Below, piece after piece: positions 18,832-28,105 of a stretch of DNA of 64,000 nucleotides. Source of the DNA: Ilyomonas sp965277535 (lineage in GTDB: Bacteria; Bacteroidota; Bacteroidia; Chitinophagales; Chitinophagaceae); assembly GCA_965277535.1 (NCBI GenBank), contig OZ255825.1:558001-622000 (forward strand), in the 5' to 3' direction. Position 1 is the first letter of the stretch. Each line of letters starts with the position of its first letter. A program made the position numbers and the translations under genes. Under the pieces are notes generated by a model, which saw only the letters and a list, made by a program, of their open reading frames with translations, did not search any database and was not told where the DNA came from.

Positions 18832-19733
18832 GAATGCAGGGCTTGGTTTGTAAGGTTGACAAAATCATTTCTTACTGTTTGAAACGCACCATCGGTTACT
18901 GCAAATTCACCATACCAGATGTATTCGTAATGCCTTGTTACAATAAAAAAATTTTGATAAAGCGGCGAAGGTTGCAATTGTTGTAAATAATGTGCATTTG
19001 TAAACTGTGACTGATATGTAATAATACCACGCTCGCTGAAAAGCTTTAATAACTGCAAATACAACACTCTTACTGCAAAACGATAATTTTTTTCACCTAT
19101 GTATTTCTGCAATAAAGGTTCGTAATTTAAGTTGAATACATCTTCTTCGATGGTTGCATCACCGTGGTTTGTTTTTGCCGCTTTTTTACTAAACAAACTG
19201 ATTTTATTCGACAATAAAAAATAAACAATTGCAGCCACAAAAATGGAAATGATAATTACCCAAACCGTTCGGATAAACCATTGCTGATAATACCATTCGT
19301 TACCGCTTTGCTCTTCTTTAAAAACTTGTTCATCAGGTTGCAGTAAACCTGCTTTTGTAAGACTGTCGCGATACTTTCTGTCGTAACGCAAACGCACTGC
19401 ATTTTTCTTAAAACTCTCGATGCTTTTTACATACCAGAAATCATCATTGTTCTTCAAACGTTGAACGGATGTATCGGATGAAACGCGCACCTTTATTTTT
19501 TCGGTTGTATAAGGGTCGTCAGGATATTGCTTCCAGTTAAAATAATAACCCGTTGTATCGTAGTCGTCGTAAGTTCTTACAGAATCGTTACCTGCGTTTT
19601 CATTCGTAATTACAGAGTCGGTATGATAAGAATCAGAATCAGTTTGCGCAAAAGAGCATTGGCTCACCATTAGGAAAAGCAACAAAAAATGCACAAAACC
19701 AAAGGCGCGAATTTTCTTTTCTACTTTCCTCAT
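18828..19733 (-). CDS. DUF4129 domain membrane protein
   Basis: I place the start at the ATG at 19733 (301 residues): it overlaps the spoIIM-like stop by four bases (ATGA), and the following VHFLLLFLMVSQCSFAQ is a good signal peptide. The reading frame extends 40 codons further upstream, but that part lies inside the preceding gene. A membrane helix lies near residue 165 (WVIIISIFVAAIVYFLL). The C-terminal 100 residues fit the DUF4129 pattern (RVLYLQLLKLFSERG, then TNAHYLQQL). It is a middle gene of the MoxR operon. Confidence 0.85.
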   Translation of the reverse strand: MRKVEKKIRAFGFVHFLLLFLMVSQCSFAQTDSDSYHTDSVITNENAGNDSVRTYDDYDTTGYYFNWKQYPDDPYTTEKIKVRVSSDTSVQRLKNNDDFWYVKSIESFKKNAVRLRYDRKYRDSLTKAGLLQPDEQVFKEEQSGNEWYYQQWFIRTVWVIIISIFVAAIVYFLLSNKISLFSKKAAKTNHGDATIEEDVFNLNYEPLLQKYIGEKNYRFAVRVLYLQLLKLFSERGIITYQSQFTNAHYLQQLQPSPLYQNFFIVTRHYEYIWYGEFAVTDGAFQTVRNDFVNLTNQALHS

Positions 19734-20707
19734 TGCCCTACATTGGTTAAGCCGGAAGCCGCAGCTACAGCGCGTTTCAGGCGAATTGGATATAAGATAA
19801 AATAAAAAACAATCAACGTCAAAGAAGAAGCAATAATCAGCAGCTTTAACCATAAAGGCATATCAGTATGGCGTGTAACAAAGCCTTCGAAAAAAGCAGC
19901 CATCAACAAAGTCGGAAAGCCTGATAAAGCAATAATCAAACCTTCTTTTGCACCTGTTTTTAAAGCATCAAGTCGTTTTTTGTTTTGCGGAAATAACCAG
20001 CTTGTTGCCAGCACCAATCCCGCCGTTGCGGCCACAACAATGGAAAACAATTCTAATGTACCATGAATTAAAATAGTAAGCAAGCTATCGCTCATCATGC
20101 CATGCGCATAAAATAAATATTCAAATGTTCCAACCATAATGGCATTGTACAACAAACCCGTAATTGTAGGAAACCCAAGTAATATACCGCCTGCAAATTC
20201 TTTTAACGCAACGCTGATATTGTTTGTGAACAAAGCCAGAAAACTCAACAGCTCGTTTCCATAACCATACACCTGAAACGGTTTTCCTTCACTAATGTTT
20301 TTTTCAGTCATATCCACATAACCATCACCCAGTATTTCTCTTACAAAAGTTTGCTCATGCTTCGCTGAAAAAAAACCAATAAAAACAAACACTATAAACA
20401 GGCTAAACGAAATCAACAACATGCGATGGTGCTTTCCAATGGTAAGAGGTAGTTTGTATTTAAAAAAAAGAAGAAAGCTGTTGCTGCTTTCTCGCCCATT
20501 TTCGTAAATAGCAAGATATTTTTTGGAAGCCTCACTGTTTAAATATTGTGTAATGCGGCTTTGCGGATAAAAGGTTTTGCTATAACCTAAATCTTCTACC
20601 AGTTGCACAAAATGATCTGCCTGTTCGTCGGGGTGTTGACTGTTGTCGTGGGTAATTGTTTGCCAGCGTTCGCGGTTTCGTTTTATAAATAAAGCCTCAC
20701 GCATCAA
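19730..20707 (-). CDS. SpoIIM-like stage II sporulation protein M family membrane protein
   Basis: The 325-residue protein has a soluble N-terminal third and then five or six membrane helices. The segment NNISVALKEFAGGILLGFPTI and the HGTLELFSIVVAATAGLVLA block are typical of the SpoIIM/DUF95 family. A second Met at 20704 could be the start. In non-spore-formers this family occurs beside RDD and MoxR/DUF58 genes, exactly the layout here. It is the first gene of the five-gene minus-strand operon. Confidence 0.9.
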   Translation of the reverse strand: MMREALFIKRNRERWQTITHDNSQHPDEQADHFVQLVEDLGYSKTFYPQSRITQYLNSEASKKYLAIYENGRESSNSFLLFFKYKLPLTIGKHHRMLLISFSLFIVFVFIGFFSAKHEQTFVREILGDGYVDMTEKNISEGKPFQVYGYGNELLSFLALFTNNISVALKEFAGGILLGFPTITGLLYNAIMVGTFEYLFYAHGMMSDSLLTILIHGTLELFSIVVAATAGLVLATSWLFPQNKKRLDALKTGAKEGLIIALSGFPTLLMAAFFEGFVTRHTDMPLWLKLLIIASSLTLIVFYFILYPIRLKRAVAAASGLTNVGQ

Positions 20708-20768
20708 TTCTTGTTTAAAAGCGGAAATTATTAATTACTTTACAAACGAAGACAATTGTTTTTGAAGA

Positions 20769-21512
20769 ATGGAAAAAATAAAAATTCCCACCCCTTTTAA
20801 CATTGAGCTCGATTTCGAATTGGCCAATATGATGCAGCGTTTTTTTGCATGGCTCATAGATTTGTTGGTACAAATTGCATACGCTTTCATTGCTTACCGG
20901 ATTGCATTTTATTTTTTTGACGGAAGTTTAAAATCGTCCGAAAACAAAACTGTGATGTATAACGAATATGCTGTAATGATGTTGTTGGGCCTGCCTGTAT
21001 TATTGTATCATTTAGGAAGTGAAGTAACGATGAACGGGCAAAGCATTGGCAAGAAATTAACCGGCATTAAAGTAATAAGCGAAAGTGGCAACCGTCCTTC
21101 TTTTTACCAGTTCTTGTTGCGCTGGTTATTGCGCCCTTTTGAAACAATTTTCTTTTTTATACCTGTATTCTTTTGTATGCTCATCACCAAAAAAAATCAG
21201 CGTTTTGGCGATTTGGCAGCCGGCACATTAGTAATTGTAAGTCGTGTAAAAACAAACATCAACAACACCGTTTTTCTTGAATTGGAAGAAAGCTATCAGC
21301 CGCGCTATCTCAACGTTTTGCATTTGAGCGACCGCGACATGAACATCATCAAAACCATTTTAGACTCCATCATCAAACAAAAAAATTATGAGTTTGCCGA
21401 GCGCACCAGCGCCAAAATCAGAACGGCTTTGCGAATTACCGATTACCAGCATCCGGTTGAGTTTTTAGAAACGATACTGAAAGATTACAATTATTTATCG
21501 AATAAAAATTAA
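20769..21512 (+). CDS. RDD family membrane protein
   Basis: The 247-residue protein has three membrane segments (about residues 22-45, 70-90 and 120-145), with the family-defining RFFAWLIDLL (R..D) at the start and RFGDLAAGT after the last. The C-terminal 75 residues are soluble. It is divergent from the SpoIIM-like gene across 61 bases, and RDD genes regularly accompany such operons. A TACTTTAC box at about 20737-20744 may be its promoter. Confidence 0.88.
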   Translation: MEKIKIPTPFNIELDFELANMMQRFFAWLIDLLVQIAYAFIAYRIAFYFFDGSLKSSENKTVMYNEYAVMMLLGLPVLLYHLGSEVTMNGQSIGKKLTGIKVISESGNRPSFYQFLLRWLLRPFETIFFFIPVFFCMLITKKNQRFGDLAAGTLVIVSRVKTNINNTVFLELEESYQPRYLNVLHLSDRDMNIIKTILDSIIKQKNYEFAERTSAKIRTALRITDYQHPVEFLETILKDYNYLSNKN

Positions 21513-21584
21513 TGCAAGACACAAGGTTCAAGAGACAAAAATTAAGGCAAAAACAAATTGGCAGATTATTTTTAAATTGTATTT

Positions 21585-21641
21585 CTTGAAACTTGAATCT
21601 TGTTCCTTGTCTCTTGTAACTTGCACCTTGTAACTTGATAC
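21585..21641. repeat. Iterated CTTGxxxCTTG repeat
   Basis: The stretch is built from six to seven copies of a 7-9 base unit ending in CTTG (TTCTTGAAACTTGAATCTTG and so on), just before the upp start codon. Related runs occur at 34267-34285 inside ribH and at 56522-56550 at the 3' end of ccmF. Upstream, at about 21515-21535, the inverse words (CAAGACACAAGGTTCAAGAG) could pair with it to form a large stem. Confidence 0.55.
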
Positions 21642-21647
21642 TTTTTT

Positions 21648-22301
21648 ATGGTAATCAACTTAAGCGAGCATCATAGTTTGGTGAGCAATTGGGTAAGCGA
21701 ATTGCGCAGCATTGATGTACAAACTGACCGGATGCGCTTTCGCAGAAATTTAGAGCGAATCGGCGAAGTAGCAGCTTATGAAATCAGCAAACAGTTGCCT
21801 GCCAAAGAAGTTGAAGTTCAAACTCCGCTTGGCATTCACAGCAGTAAAGTTTTAGCCGGGCAACCTGTGCTGGCAACCATACTTCGGGCTGGCTTGCCTT
21901 TGCACCAGGGCTTATTAAATTACTTTGATAAAGCCGATAACGCTTTTATCAGCGCTTATCGCAAACATCGTCGCGATGGCAGTTTTGATATTCACATCGA
22001 ATACATGAGTAGCCCTGTGATGGAAGGAAGAATTTTAATTTTGAGCGATCCGATGCTTGCAACCGGAGCCTCATTGGTAAAAACGCTTGAACGAATGCAG
22101 GCTGAAGGCGAGCCTGCATTTATACACATTGTTACGGCGATTGCCTGCACCACCGGAATAGAATACGTAAGGCGTGAAGCGGGTGATAAAGTAACCATTT
22201 GGTGCGGTGATATTGATGAAGAAATTACTGCCAAAGGTTACATCGTTCCGGGTTTAGGCGATGCAGGCGATCTGGCTTATGGAAATAAAAATCAATCGTA
22301 A
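21648..22301 (+). CDS. upp: Uracil phosphoribosyltransferase
   Basis: The 217-residue protein is the usual length. The PRPP loop LILSDPMLATGASLVKTLE is near residue 130 and the uracil-binding GYIVPGLGDAGDLAYG is at the C-terminus. It salvages uracil to UMP. The gene starts just after a repeat-rich stretch and has no obvious operon partner. Confidence 0.95.
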   Translation: MVINLSEHHSLVSNWVSELRSIDVQTDRMRFRRNLERIGEVAAYEISKQLPAKEVEVQTPLGIHSSKVLAGQPVLATILRAGLPLHQGLLNYFDKADNAFISAYRKHRRDGSFDIHIEYMSSPVMEGRILILSDPMLATGASLVKTLERMQAEGEPAFIHIVTAIACTTGIEYVRREAGDKVTIWCGDIDEEITAKGYIVPGLGDAGDLAYGNKNQS

Positions 22302-22382
22302 AAGAAAGCTCATTTTATACTTTTTAAAAAAGCCTAACGTTTCTGAAAATTAAATGTACTTTCACAAAGAAATTTACTGCTC

Positions 22383-23399
22383 ATGTTACGGACTACGCTA
22401 ATGATGGTGTGTATGTTTTGTGCTGTTCGTCTGTTCGCCCAAGACCCGCATTTTTCACAATTTTATTCTTCACCGCTTACTTTAAACCCGGCGTTTACCG
22501 GCAAATTTAATGGCGACCTTCGTGTGGCAGGCAATTACCGAAATCAATGGCCTACCATCAACAAAGCTTACACAACCGGAACTGTATCTGCCGATTTTGC
22601 GATTTTAAAAGATAAAGTTGCCGAAAACGATACCTGGGGCGTTGGCATCATGGCGTTGACCGACCAAAGTGCGGCTGGCGCAGTAAAATTTAATTATGCT
22701 GCTTTATCCACTGCCTATCACAAAAGTTTGGATGAGAATGGGTTTAAGCAATTGGGAATTGGCTTTCAAACCACGTATTCCAATATGAATATTTATACTT
22801 CAAAACTTACATTCGGCGATCAACTGGCTTCTGATGGTTCATTTTCACTGCCAACAGCAGAAATCTTTCCCGGCTCCGTTTTGAAGAAAAGTTATATTGA
22901 CTTGAACACGGGCATCTTATTTACTTCAAGTACAACCGACCACGACAATTTTTACGCTGGTGTAAGCATGTATCACATCACAAGGCCACGCGAGCAATTC
23001 ACTACAACAGGTTATTACGTGCTTAATCCACGGTTTACGTTTCAGGCGGGTGGTTATTTTTTGGTGGGAGAACGAAACACCTTGCACCTAAGTGCTTTGC
23101 ATAGCGAACAGGCTGGCGCCAATGAAACCCTTGTTGGCGGCGCCATTCAGCTACCTGTTGGCGACGCTGATGTTGGTGATAATGGTGTGAGTGTATATGC
23201 CGGTGCCTGGACGCGTCTGAAAGATGCATTAATTCCTTATGTGGGATTGGATTTCAGCGATTTTCATATAGGTCTTACTTACGACATTAATACCTCCGAA
23301 TTAAAAACGGCTTCTAACAGCAGAGGCGGTATGGAAATTTCTTTAATTTACATCAAGCAACATCCGGGCAGCAAAGGCTTGCCTTGCCCTAAGTTTTAG
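22383..23399 (+). CDS. PorP/SprF family type IX secretion outer-membrane protein
   Basis: The 338-residue protein has a signal peptide (MLRTTLMMVCMFCAVRLFA). The family block starts at about residue 20 with QDPHFSQFYSSPLTLNPAFTG, then GNYRNQWP. The rest alternates beta strands consistent with a barrel, ending KGLPCPKF. SprF-like proteins help display specific T9SS type B cargo. Here no large cargo gene is adjacent; the nearest type B cargo is at 9117. A TACTTTCA box near 22357 may be its -7 element. Confidence 0.9.
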   Translation: MLRTTLMMVCMFCAVRLFAQDPHFSQFYSSPLTLNPAFTGKFNGDLRVAGNYRNQWPTINKAYTTGTVSADFAILKDKVAENDTWGVGIMALTDQSAAGAVKFNYAALSTAYHKSLDENGFKQLGIGFQTTYSNMNIYTSKLTFGDQLASDGSFSLPTAEIFPGSVLKKSYIDLNTGILFTSSTTDHDNFYAGVSMYHITRPREQFTTTGYYVLNPRFTFQAGGYFLVGERNTLHLSALHSEQAGANETLVGGAIQLPVGDADVGDNGVSVYAGAWTRLKDALIPYVGLDFSDFHIGLTYDINTSELKTASNSRGGMEISLIYIKQHPGSKGLPCPKF

Positions 23400-23418
23400 C
23401 AGGTTTGAAAATAATTGT

Positions 23419-23493
23419 TGAGCCACAAAGGCGCGAAGTTTTACAAAGAATATGAATACAAACCTCCGTGTTGATTTGTGTTTTAGTGGTTCA
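23419..23493. repeat. Imperfect inverted repeat between convergent genes
   Basis: TGAGCCAC at 23419-23426 pairs with GTGGTTCA at 23486-23493 (one G-T pair). The inside reads ACAAAGGCGCGAAG and, on the other strand, ACTAAAACACAAATCAACACGGAG. Words of this kind recur in dispersed intergenic repeats of many bacteria. Its right arm touches the stop codon of the next gene. Confidence 0.45.
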
Positions 23494-24627
23494 TTATTCT
23501 AACTCAGTTTGTTTTTGCCCATTTTTTAAGGCTTCTATCAACTGTTCAACTTCTTCTTTTGTGTTGAATGAATGTAAAATAATGCGCAGTCGTTCGCTAT
23601 CTTTCGGAACCGTAGGATACAGAACCGGCCGAACATCAATACCGCTTTCTTCCAATCGTTTTGACCTTTTTTTTACTTCCTCATTTCCTTTCACAATTAC
23701 AGCCTGTATCGGTGTTTGCAAGGTTAGTTTTGGTAAAGAAAAATGGGCATTTTGAAACTGCTGAATCAACGTTTGTAAATGCTCTCTTTCCTTTTGTAAA
23801 TGAGGAAATACAGCATAGCTTTTTTTAATAAAATAAACCGATTGTTCGGGCAAAGAAGTGGAATAAATAAAGCTGCGTGAAAAGTTAATGAGATAACTTT
23901 TTAAATCGGATGAACCCACTGCAACTGCACCATGACAACCGCACGCTTTTCCAAATGTATAAATGCGGCAAAACACTTCGTGGTGCAATTGTAAATGCTG
24001 CACCAAACCTTCACCTTCTTTGCCGATAACACCAATGGCATGTGCTTCATCTACTATTAAAAAAGCACCGTATTTGTTGCACAATCGTACCATTTCTTTC
24101 AACGGACAAACATCGCCATCCATACTAAAAACCGATTCGGTAACAACAAAGATGTTTCCTTTTGCAGCATTTATTTTTTTCTGTAAATCATCAACATTAT
24201 TATGCAAAAAAGAAAAGGATGTTACAAACGAAAGCCGTATGCCATCGCGGATGGAAGCATGGCACAAAGCATCATAAATAATGGTATCTCCTTTTTGTGC
24301 AAGAGAAGACAGAATACCAACATTGGCATCGTAGCCGGAATTGAAAATGAGCGCGGCTTCCGCTTTGTGAAAGGACGCAATTTGCATTTCGGTTTCTTCA
24401 ATTAAAGGATAATTGCCGCGCAACAAACGCGAGCCGGTTGAACCTGTTTTGAGAGCTTTGTTTTTATGCAAATTTTCATCATCCAGCAATAAGTTATTTT
24501 TCACAATGCCCAAATAATCATTCGAACAAAAATCAGTCAGGGCTTCGTTGGGCAAACGCAGTTGACGATAAGCTTTCTGCGCCTTTCTTTCATCCAATTT
24601 TGCCTCTAAATGGTTAGGTAGTTTCAT
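23494..24627 (-). CDS. PLP-dependent alpha-oxoamine synthase (BioF/Kbl-like)
   Basis: The 377-residue protein is a fold-type I PLP enzyme. GSTGSRLLRGN precedes the aromatic-binding region. DEAHAIGVIG holds the cofactor-binding Asp-His pair, and the Schiff-base lysine is in TFGKACGCHGA near residue 230. This pattern fits 8-amino-7-oxononanoate synthase (BioF) slightly better than 2-amino-3-ketobutyrate CoA ligase, because of its length and the TFGKAxGxxGA motif. Neither a bio nor a threonine gene is adjacent, so the exact substrate is open. The recurrent 12-mer forms part of its last codons (…GQKQTE). Confidence 0.85.
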   Translation of the reverse strand: MKLPNHLEAKLDERKAQKAYRQLRLPNEALTDFCSNDYLGIVKNNLLLDDENLHKNKALKTGSTGSRLLRGNYPLIEETEMQIASFHKAEAALIFNSGYDANVGILSSLAQKGDTIIYDALCHASIRDGIRLSFVTSFSFLHNNVDDLQKKINAAKGNIFVVTESVFSMDGDVCPLKEMVRLCNKYGAFLIVDEAHAIGVIGKEGEGLVQHLQLHHEVFCRIYTFGKACGCHGAVAVGSSDLKSYLINFSRSFIYSTSLPEQSVYFIKKSYAVFPHLQKEREHLQTLIQQFQNAHFSLPKLTLQTPIQAVIVKGNEEVKKRSKRLEESGIDVRPVLYPTVPKDSERLRIILHSFNTKEEVEQLIEALKNGQKQTELE

Positions 24628-24829
24628 CAGGTTTCAAAACTATCGTTTCTTGTTGTCTTGATTGAGATATAAAGGGCAGATTCGCACAGAAAGAAACAGA
24701 ATCAGCTATGCAAAGAAGTGGAATGTTTTTTATTAGCACACAAAAATTCGGGCAAAAACAAACTTTAGCACTCATCTATTTTACCAATTGCTTATCGAAA
24801 AACATCTTTATAAACACTTATATTAATTG

Positions 24830-24837
24830 TAGCTTTG
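24830..24837 (+). promoter_or_regulatory. -7 box of rpsA
   Basis: TAGCTTTG matches TAnnTTTG exactly, with a CTTTA at 24805-24809 about 20 bases upstream in the place of the -33 box. It lies 30 bases before the rpsA start codon. Confidence 0.6.
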
Positions 24838-24867
24838 CACTCCCGTATAAAATAAACGGTTTTATTT

Positions 24868-26862
24868 ATGGACGAAAACAATATTATTAACCAGCCTGTT
24901 GATGAAACAAGCGCAAACGCTGAACAGCAGGAGCCTGCTACTGTGGCTGAACAACCACAAACAGACGCTACAGCGACAACAAATGAGCCTGCACAAACAG
25001 AGCAACCCGCACAACCCATTGCAGAAAACAAACCCGACACTTCGAGCGTAAAAATTGAAGAGCCGGTAAAAGAAACCGTTGCTGCGCACGATGATTTCGA
25101 CTGGAGTATTGACAAGCGCAATGTAGCTCAGTACAGTAAAGAAGATCAGAACAGGTATGACAAGGTGTACGAAGACACTTTTGTACAGATTGAAGATGGT
25201 GAAATTGTAAATGGAACCGTTGTGGCACTCACGAAAACCGATGCTGTTGTAAACATTGGTTTTAAAAGTGATGGTCTGATTTCGTTGAACGAATTCAGAG
25301 ACACACAAGGCGTTAACGTAGGCGATGTGGTGGAAGTTATGGTAGTAGAAAAAGAAGACCGCCAGGGGCATCTTCACTTAAGCCGTAAATCTGCCCGCAT
25401 CTTCCGTGCCTGGGAGCGCATTGTGGAAGTGCACAAAACCGGCGAAGTGGTTACAGGTATTGTTACCAGCAAAACCAAAGGTGGCTTAATCGTAGATGTA
25501 TTTGGCATGGAAACCTTCCTGCCAGGTTCGCAAATTGATGTAAAGCCTGTTACCGACTACGATCAGTTTGTTGGTAAAACAATGGAGTTTAAAGTGGTGA
25601 AAGTAAACGAAGCCATTAAGAATGCCGTTGTATCTCACAAAGCATTAATTGAAAGCGATATAGAAGCACAGCGTGCTCAAATTATTTCTAAGCTTGAAAA
25701 AGGTCAGGTGTTGGAAGGTGTGGTGAAAAACATTACCGACTTTGGCGCTTTCATGGACCTTGGCGGCTTAGATGGTTTGTTGTACATCACCGATATTTCG
25801 TGGGGCCGCATTACACATCCTTCCGAAATATTGAAGCTGGATCAAAAGATAAATGTTGTTGTGCTTGATTTTGACGATGATAAAAGGCGTATCTCTCTTG
25901 GTTTAAAACAATTAACTCCTCATCCATGGGATGTATTACCTGAAAACATTCATGAAGGTGCAGTAGTGAAAGGAAGAGTTGTGAACATTGAAGATTACGG
26001 CGCTTTCCTTGAAATTTTACCCGGTGTTGAAGGCCTGGTTCACGTAAGTGAAATCACATGGGCGAATACACCAATCAACGCAAAGGAATTCTTTAAATTA
26101 GGAGATGAGCACGAAGCCAAAGTGGTAACATTGGATAAGGAATTGCGCAAGATGAGTCTTTCTATCAAGCAATTATCCGAAGATCCATGGAGCACCATCG
26201 AAACGCGTTATCCGGAAGGAAGCAAACACAAAGGCACTGTAAAAAACATTACTCCTTATGGTGTGTTTGTTGAACTGGAACCCGGCATCGGTGGTATGAT
26301 TCACATCTCCGATTTAAGCTGGCTCAAACGCTTTAATCATCCATCCGAATACACTAAAGTAGGCAGTGAAATAGACGTTGTTATTTTAGCGATAGACAAA
26401 GACAATCGCAAATTGCAATTGGGTCATAAGCAACTGGAAGAAGATCCCTGGAATGCCTTGGAAGATACCTTTGCAGTAGGAACCATTCATGAAGGAACCG
26501 TGGTTCGTAAAGACGACAAAGGTGCTTTGGTTCAATTGCCTTACGGTTTAGAAGGATTTGCTCCTAACCGTCATTTGCTAAAAGAAGATGGTAAAAGTGT
26601 TGCGCAGGATGAAACTGCCGAGTTTATGGTAATTGAATTTGACCGTAACGAAAAGCGCATCGTGTTGAGCCATTCGCGCATTTGGGAACAGGCAAAAGCC
26701 GATGAAAAAGAAGTTCAGCGTAAAGAAGCAAGAGTGGAAGCCGACAATGCTAAAAAAGCGGTGAAGAACATTCAAAACAAAGTTGAAAAAGCAACTCTTG
26801 GCGACCTTGGCGCTTTAGCAGAAATCAAAGAAAAATTAAAGAAGGAAGAAGACAATAAATAA
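24868..26862 (+). CDS. rpsA: 30S ribosomal protein S1
   Basis: The 664-residue protein has six S1 RNA-binding domains, each marked by a G-x-V-x-G-x-V segment, beginning near residues 110, 195, 278, 365, 452 and 540 (for example GQVLEGVVKNITDFGAFMDL). It begins with a Glu/Gln/Ala/Pro-rich acidic leader of about 75 residues, longer than in E. coli S1, and ends in a charged coiled tail. S1 assists mRNA binding to the 30S subunit. In Bacteroidota, where Shine-Dalgarno sequences are weak, it is thought to matter for initiation. Confidence 0.96.
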   Translation: MDENNIINQPVDETSANAEQQEPATVAEQPQTDATATTNEPAQTEQPAQPIAENKPDTSSVKIEEPVKETVAAHDDFDWSIDKRNVAQYSKEDQNRYDKVYEDTFVQIEDGEIVNGTVVALTKTDAVVNIGFKSDGLISLNEFRDTQGVNVGDVVEVMVVEKEDRQGHLHLSRKSARIFRAWERIVEVHKTGEVVTGIVTSKTKGGLIVDVFGMETFLPGSQIDVKPVTDYDQFVGKTMEFKVVKVNEAIKNAVVSHKALIESDIEAQRAQIISKLEKGQVLEGVVKNITDFGAFMDLGGLDGLLYITDISWGRITHPSEILKLDQKINVVVLDFDDDKRRISLGLKQLTPHPWDVLPENIHEGAVVKGRVVNIEDYGAFLEILPGVEGLVHVSEITWANTPINAKEFFKLGDEHEAKVVTLDKELRKMSLSIKQLSEDPWSTIETRYPEGSKHKGTVKNITPYGVFVELEPGIGGMIHISDLSWLKRFNHPSEYTKVGSEIDVVILAIDKDNRKLQLGHKQLEEDPWNALEDTFAVGTIHEGTVVRKDDKGALVQLPYGLEGFAPNRHLLKEDGKSVAQDETAEFMVIEFDRNEKRIVLSHSRIWEQAKADEKEVQRKEARVEADNAKKAVKNIQNKVEKATLGDLGALAEIKEKLKKEEDNK

Positions 26863-26883
26863 ATTTTTGTCTTCATAAAATTG

Positions 26884-26913
26884 AAGTCCTGACACTTGAA
26901 AATGTCAGGACTT
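26884..26913 (+). terminator. Terminator of rpsA
   Basis: A perfect 11-bp stem AAGTCCTGACA/TGTCAGGACTT with an 8-base loop is followed by a T run. It lies 21 bases after the stop codon. The next gene begins 20 bases after the hairpin. Confidence 0.9.
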
Positions 26914-26932
26914 TTTTGTGCAAAAACAAACT

Positions 26933-27592
26933 ATGGCAGCACCGGTTTATCATTCTGTTTATAACAATACATTCTGGCTTTCTCCGCAACGATGTGTGTA
27001 TTGGGAGGAAGAACAAACATTGATTGTTTCGGACCTACATTTAGGTAAAACAGGACATTTTAGAAAGATGGGAATTGCGGTTCCGCAAGCGGTATATAAA
27101 GAAGATTTGCAACGGTTATTCAGTGAAATTCAATTTTACAAACCAAAGAAATTAATTGTGGTTGGCGACTTGTTTCACAGCCGCGAAAACAAAGAAATGG
27201 AGCTGTTTGTAAAGTGGCGAAATGATATATCATATCTCGATTTTATTTTGGTGAAAGGCAATCATGATATTTTAAAAGATGAATGGTATAAGGCTGCCAA
27301 TATTATAGTTCACGAGCATCAGTTGTGCATTCGTCAATTTATTTTTACCCATGATGCAAACGTTGCAATCTGCACCGGCATTGAGTTTCCTTACATTTTC
27401 AGCGGCCACATTCATCCTGGTGTAGTTATTAAAACAGGTAGCAAACAAACGCATACATTTCCGTGTTATCACTTTAGTAAAAGCGGCGTTGTTCTTCCGG
27501 CGTTTAGTAAGTTTACCGGCGTTTACATCACGCCCAAACAACCAGGCGATGCAGTGTTTGCCATCATTAATCAATCTGTTATAAGGGTATAA
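26933..27592 (+). CDS. pdeM: Ligase-associated DNA-damage-response endonuclease PdeM
   Basis: The protein has 219 residues from the ATG at 26933; a GTG at 26918 would add five residues encoded by the recurrent motif and is unlikely. It is a calcineurin-like metallophosphoesterase: SDLHLGK (metal 1), GDLFHSR (bridging Asp), GNHD near residue 103 and GHIHP near 155 are all present. This subgroup normally clusters with an ATP-dependent ligase and helicase. They are not adjacent here, so the name rests on sequence alone. Confidence 0.8.
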   Translation: MAAPVYHSVYNNTFWLSPQRCVYWEEEQTLIVSDLHLGKTGHFRKMGIAVPQAVYKEDLQRLFSEIQFYKPKKLIVVGDLFHSRENKEMELFVKWRNDISYLDFILVKGNHDILKDEWYKAANIIVHEHQLCIRQFIFTHDANVAICTGIEFPYIFSGHIHPGVVIKTGSKQTHTFPCYHFSKSGVVLPAFSKFTGVYITPKQPGDAVFAIINQSVIRV

Positions 27593-27622
27593 AAAAAGCA
27601 GCGTGTTGAAACGCTGCTTTTT
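27593..27622. terminator. Bidirectional terminator between pdeM and ssb
   Basis: A 12-bp stem AAAAAGCAGCGT/ACGCTGCTTTTT with a 6-base loop lies directly after the pdeM stop codon and 20 bases from the ssb stop. A/T-rich sequence lies on both sides. Confidence 0.85.
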
Positions 27623-27640
27623 GTTTTTGCCCAAAAAAAT

Positions 27641-28105
27641 TTAGAACGGCAAATCATCCATCGGCTCGGTAATTTCCTGCGGATGCTGTGGTGCTGATTG
27701 AGACGTTGGTTGTGTATTGTAATTGTTGTTATGTGCATAAGTTGAACCCTGTACAGATTGTCCTTCATTGTGCGGACCACCTTCATTGTTTTTGCCACCA
27801 ATTAACTGAACATTTTGCACACGTAACGTAAGTGATGTTGCGGTTGCACCATCTTTAGTAGTATAATTCCGAATGTCGGGCGAGCCTTCTACATATACCT
27901 GTGTACCCTTTTTTAAGTAAGGTGCAATGGCCGTTCTATCCGTCCAGTAAGCGCATTCTACCCAAATGGTTTTGTCTTTTTGTACACCCATGCTGTCTTT
28001 AAACTTCTCAGTGTGCGCCACGCTGAAATTAATAACGGTTTTGTTGTTCACTGTGTTTACCGTGCAATCTTTGCCCAGATTGCCAATGGCTGTTAACTTT
28101 ATCAT
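27641..28105 (-). CDS. ssb: Single-stranded DNA-binding protein
   Basis: The 154-residue protein has an N-terminal OB fold (MIKLTAIGNLGKDC, later VYVEGSPDIR) over about 110 residues. A Gln/Asn/Pro-rich linker follows, and then the acidic partner-binding tip EPMDDLPF. It coats single-stranded DNA during replication and repair. It is a single gene, convergent with pdeM. Confidence 0.95.
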   Translation of the reverse strand: MIKLTAIGNLGKDCTVNTVNNKTVINFSVAHTEKFKDSMGVQKDKTIWVECAYWTDRTAIAPYLKKGTQVYVEGSPDIRNYTTKDGATATSLTLRVQNVQLIGGKNNEGGPHNEGQSVQGSTYAHNNNYNTQPTSQSAPQHPQEITEPMDDLPF

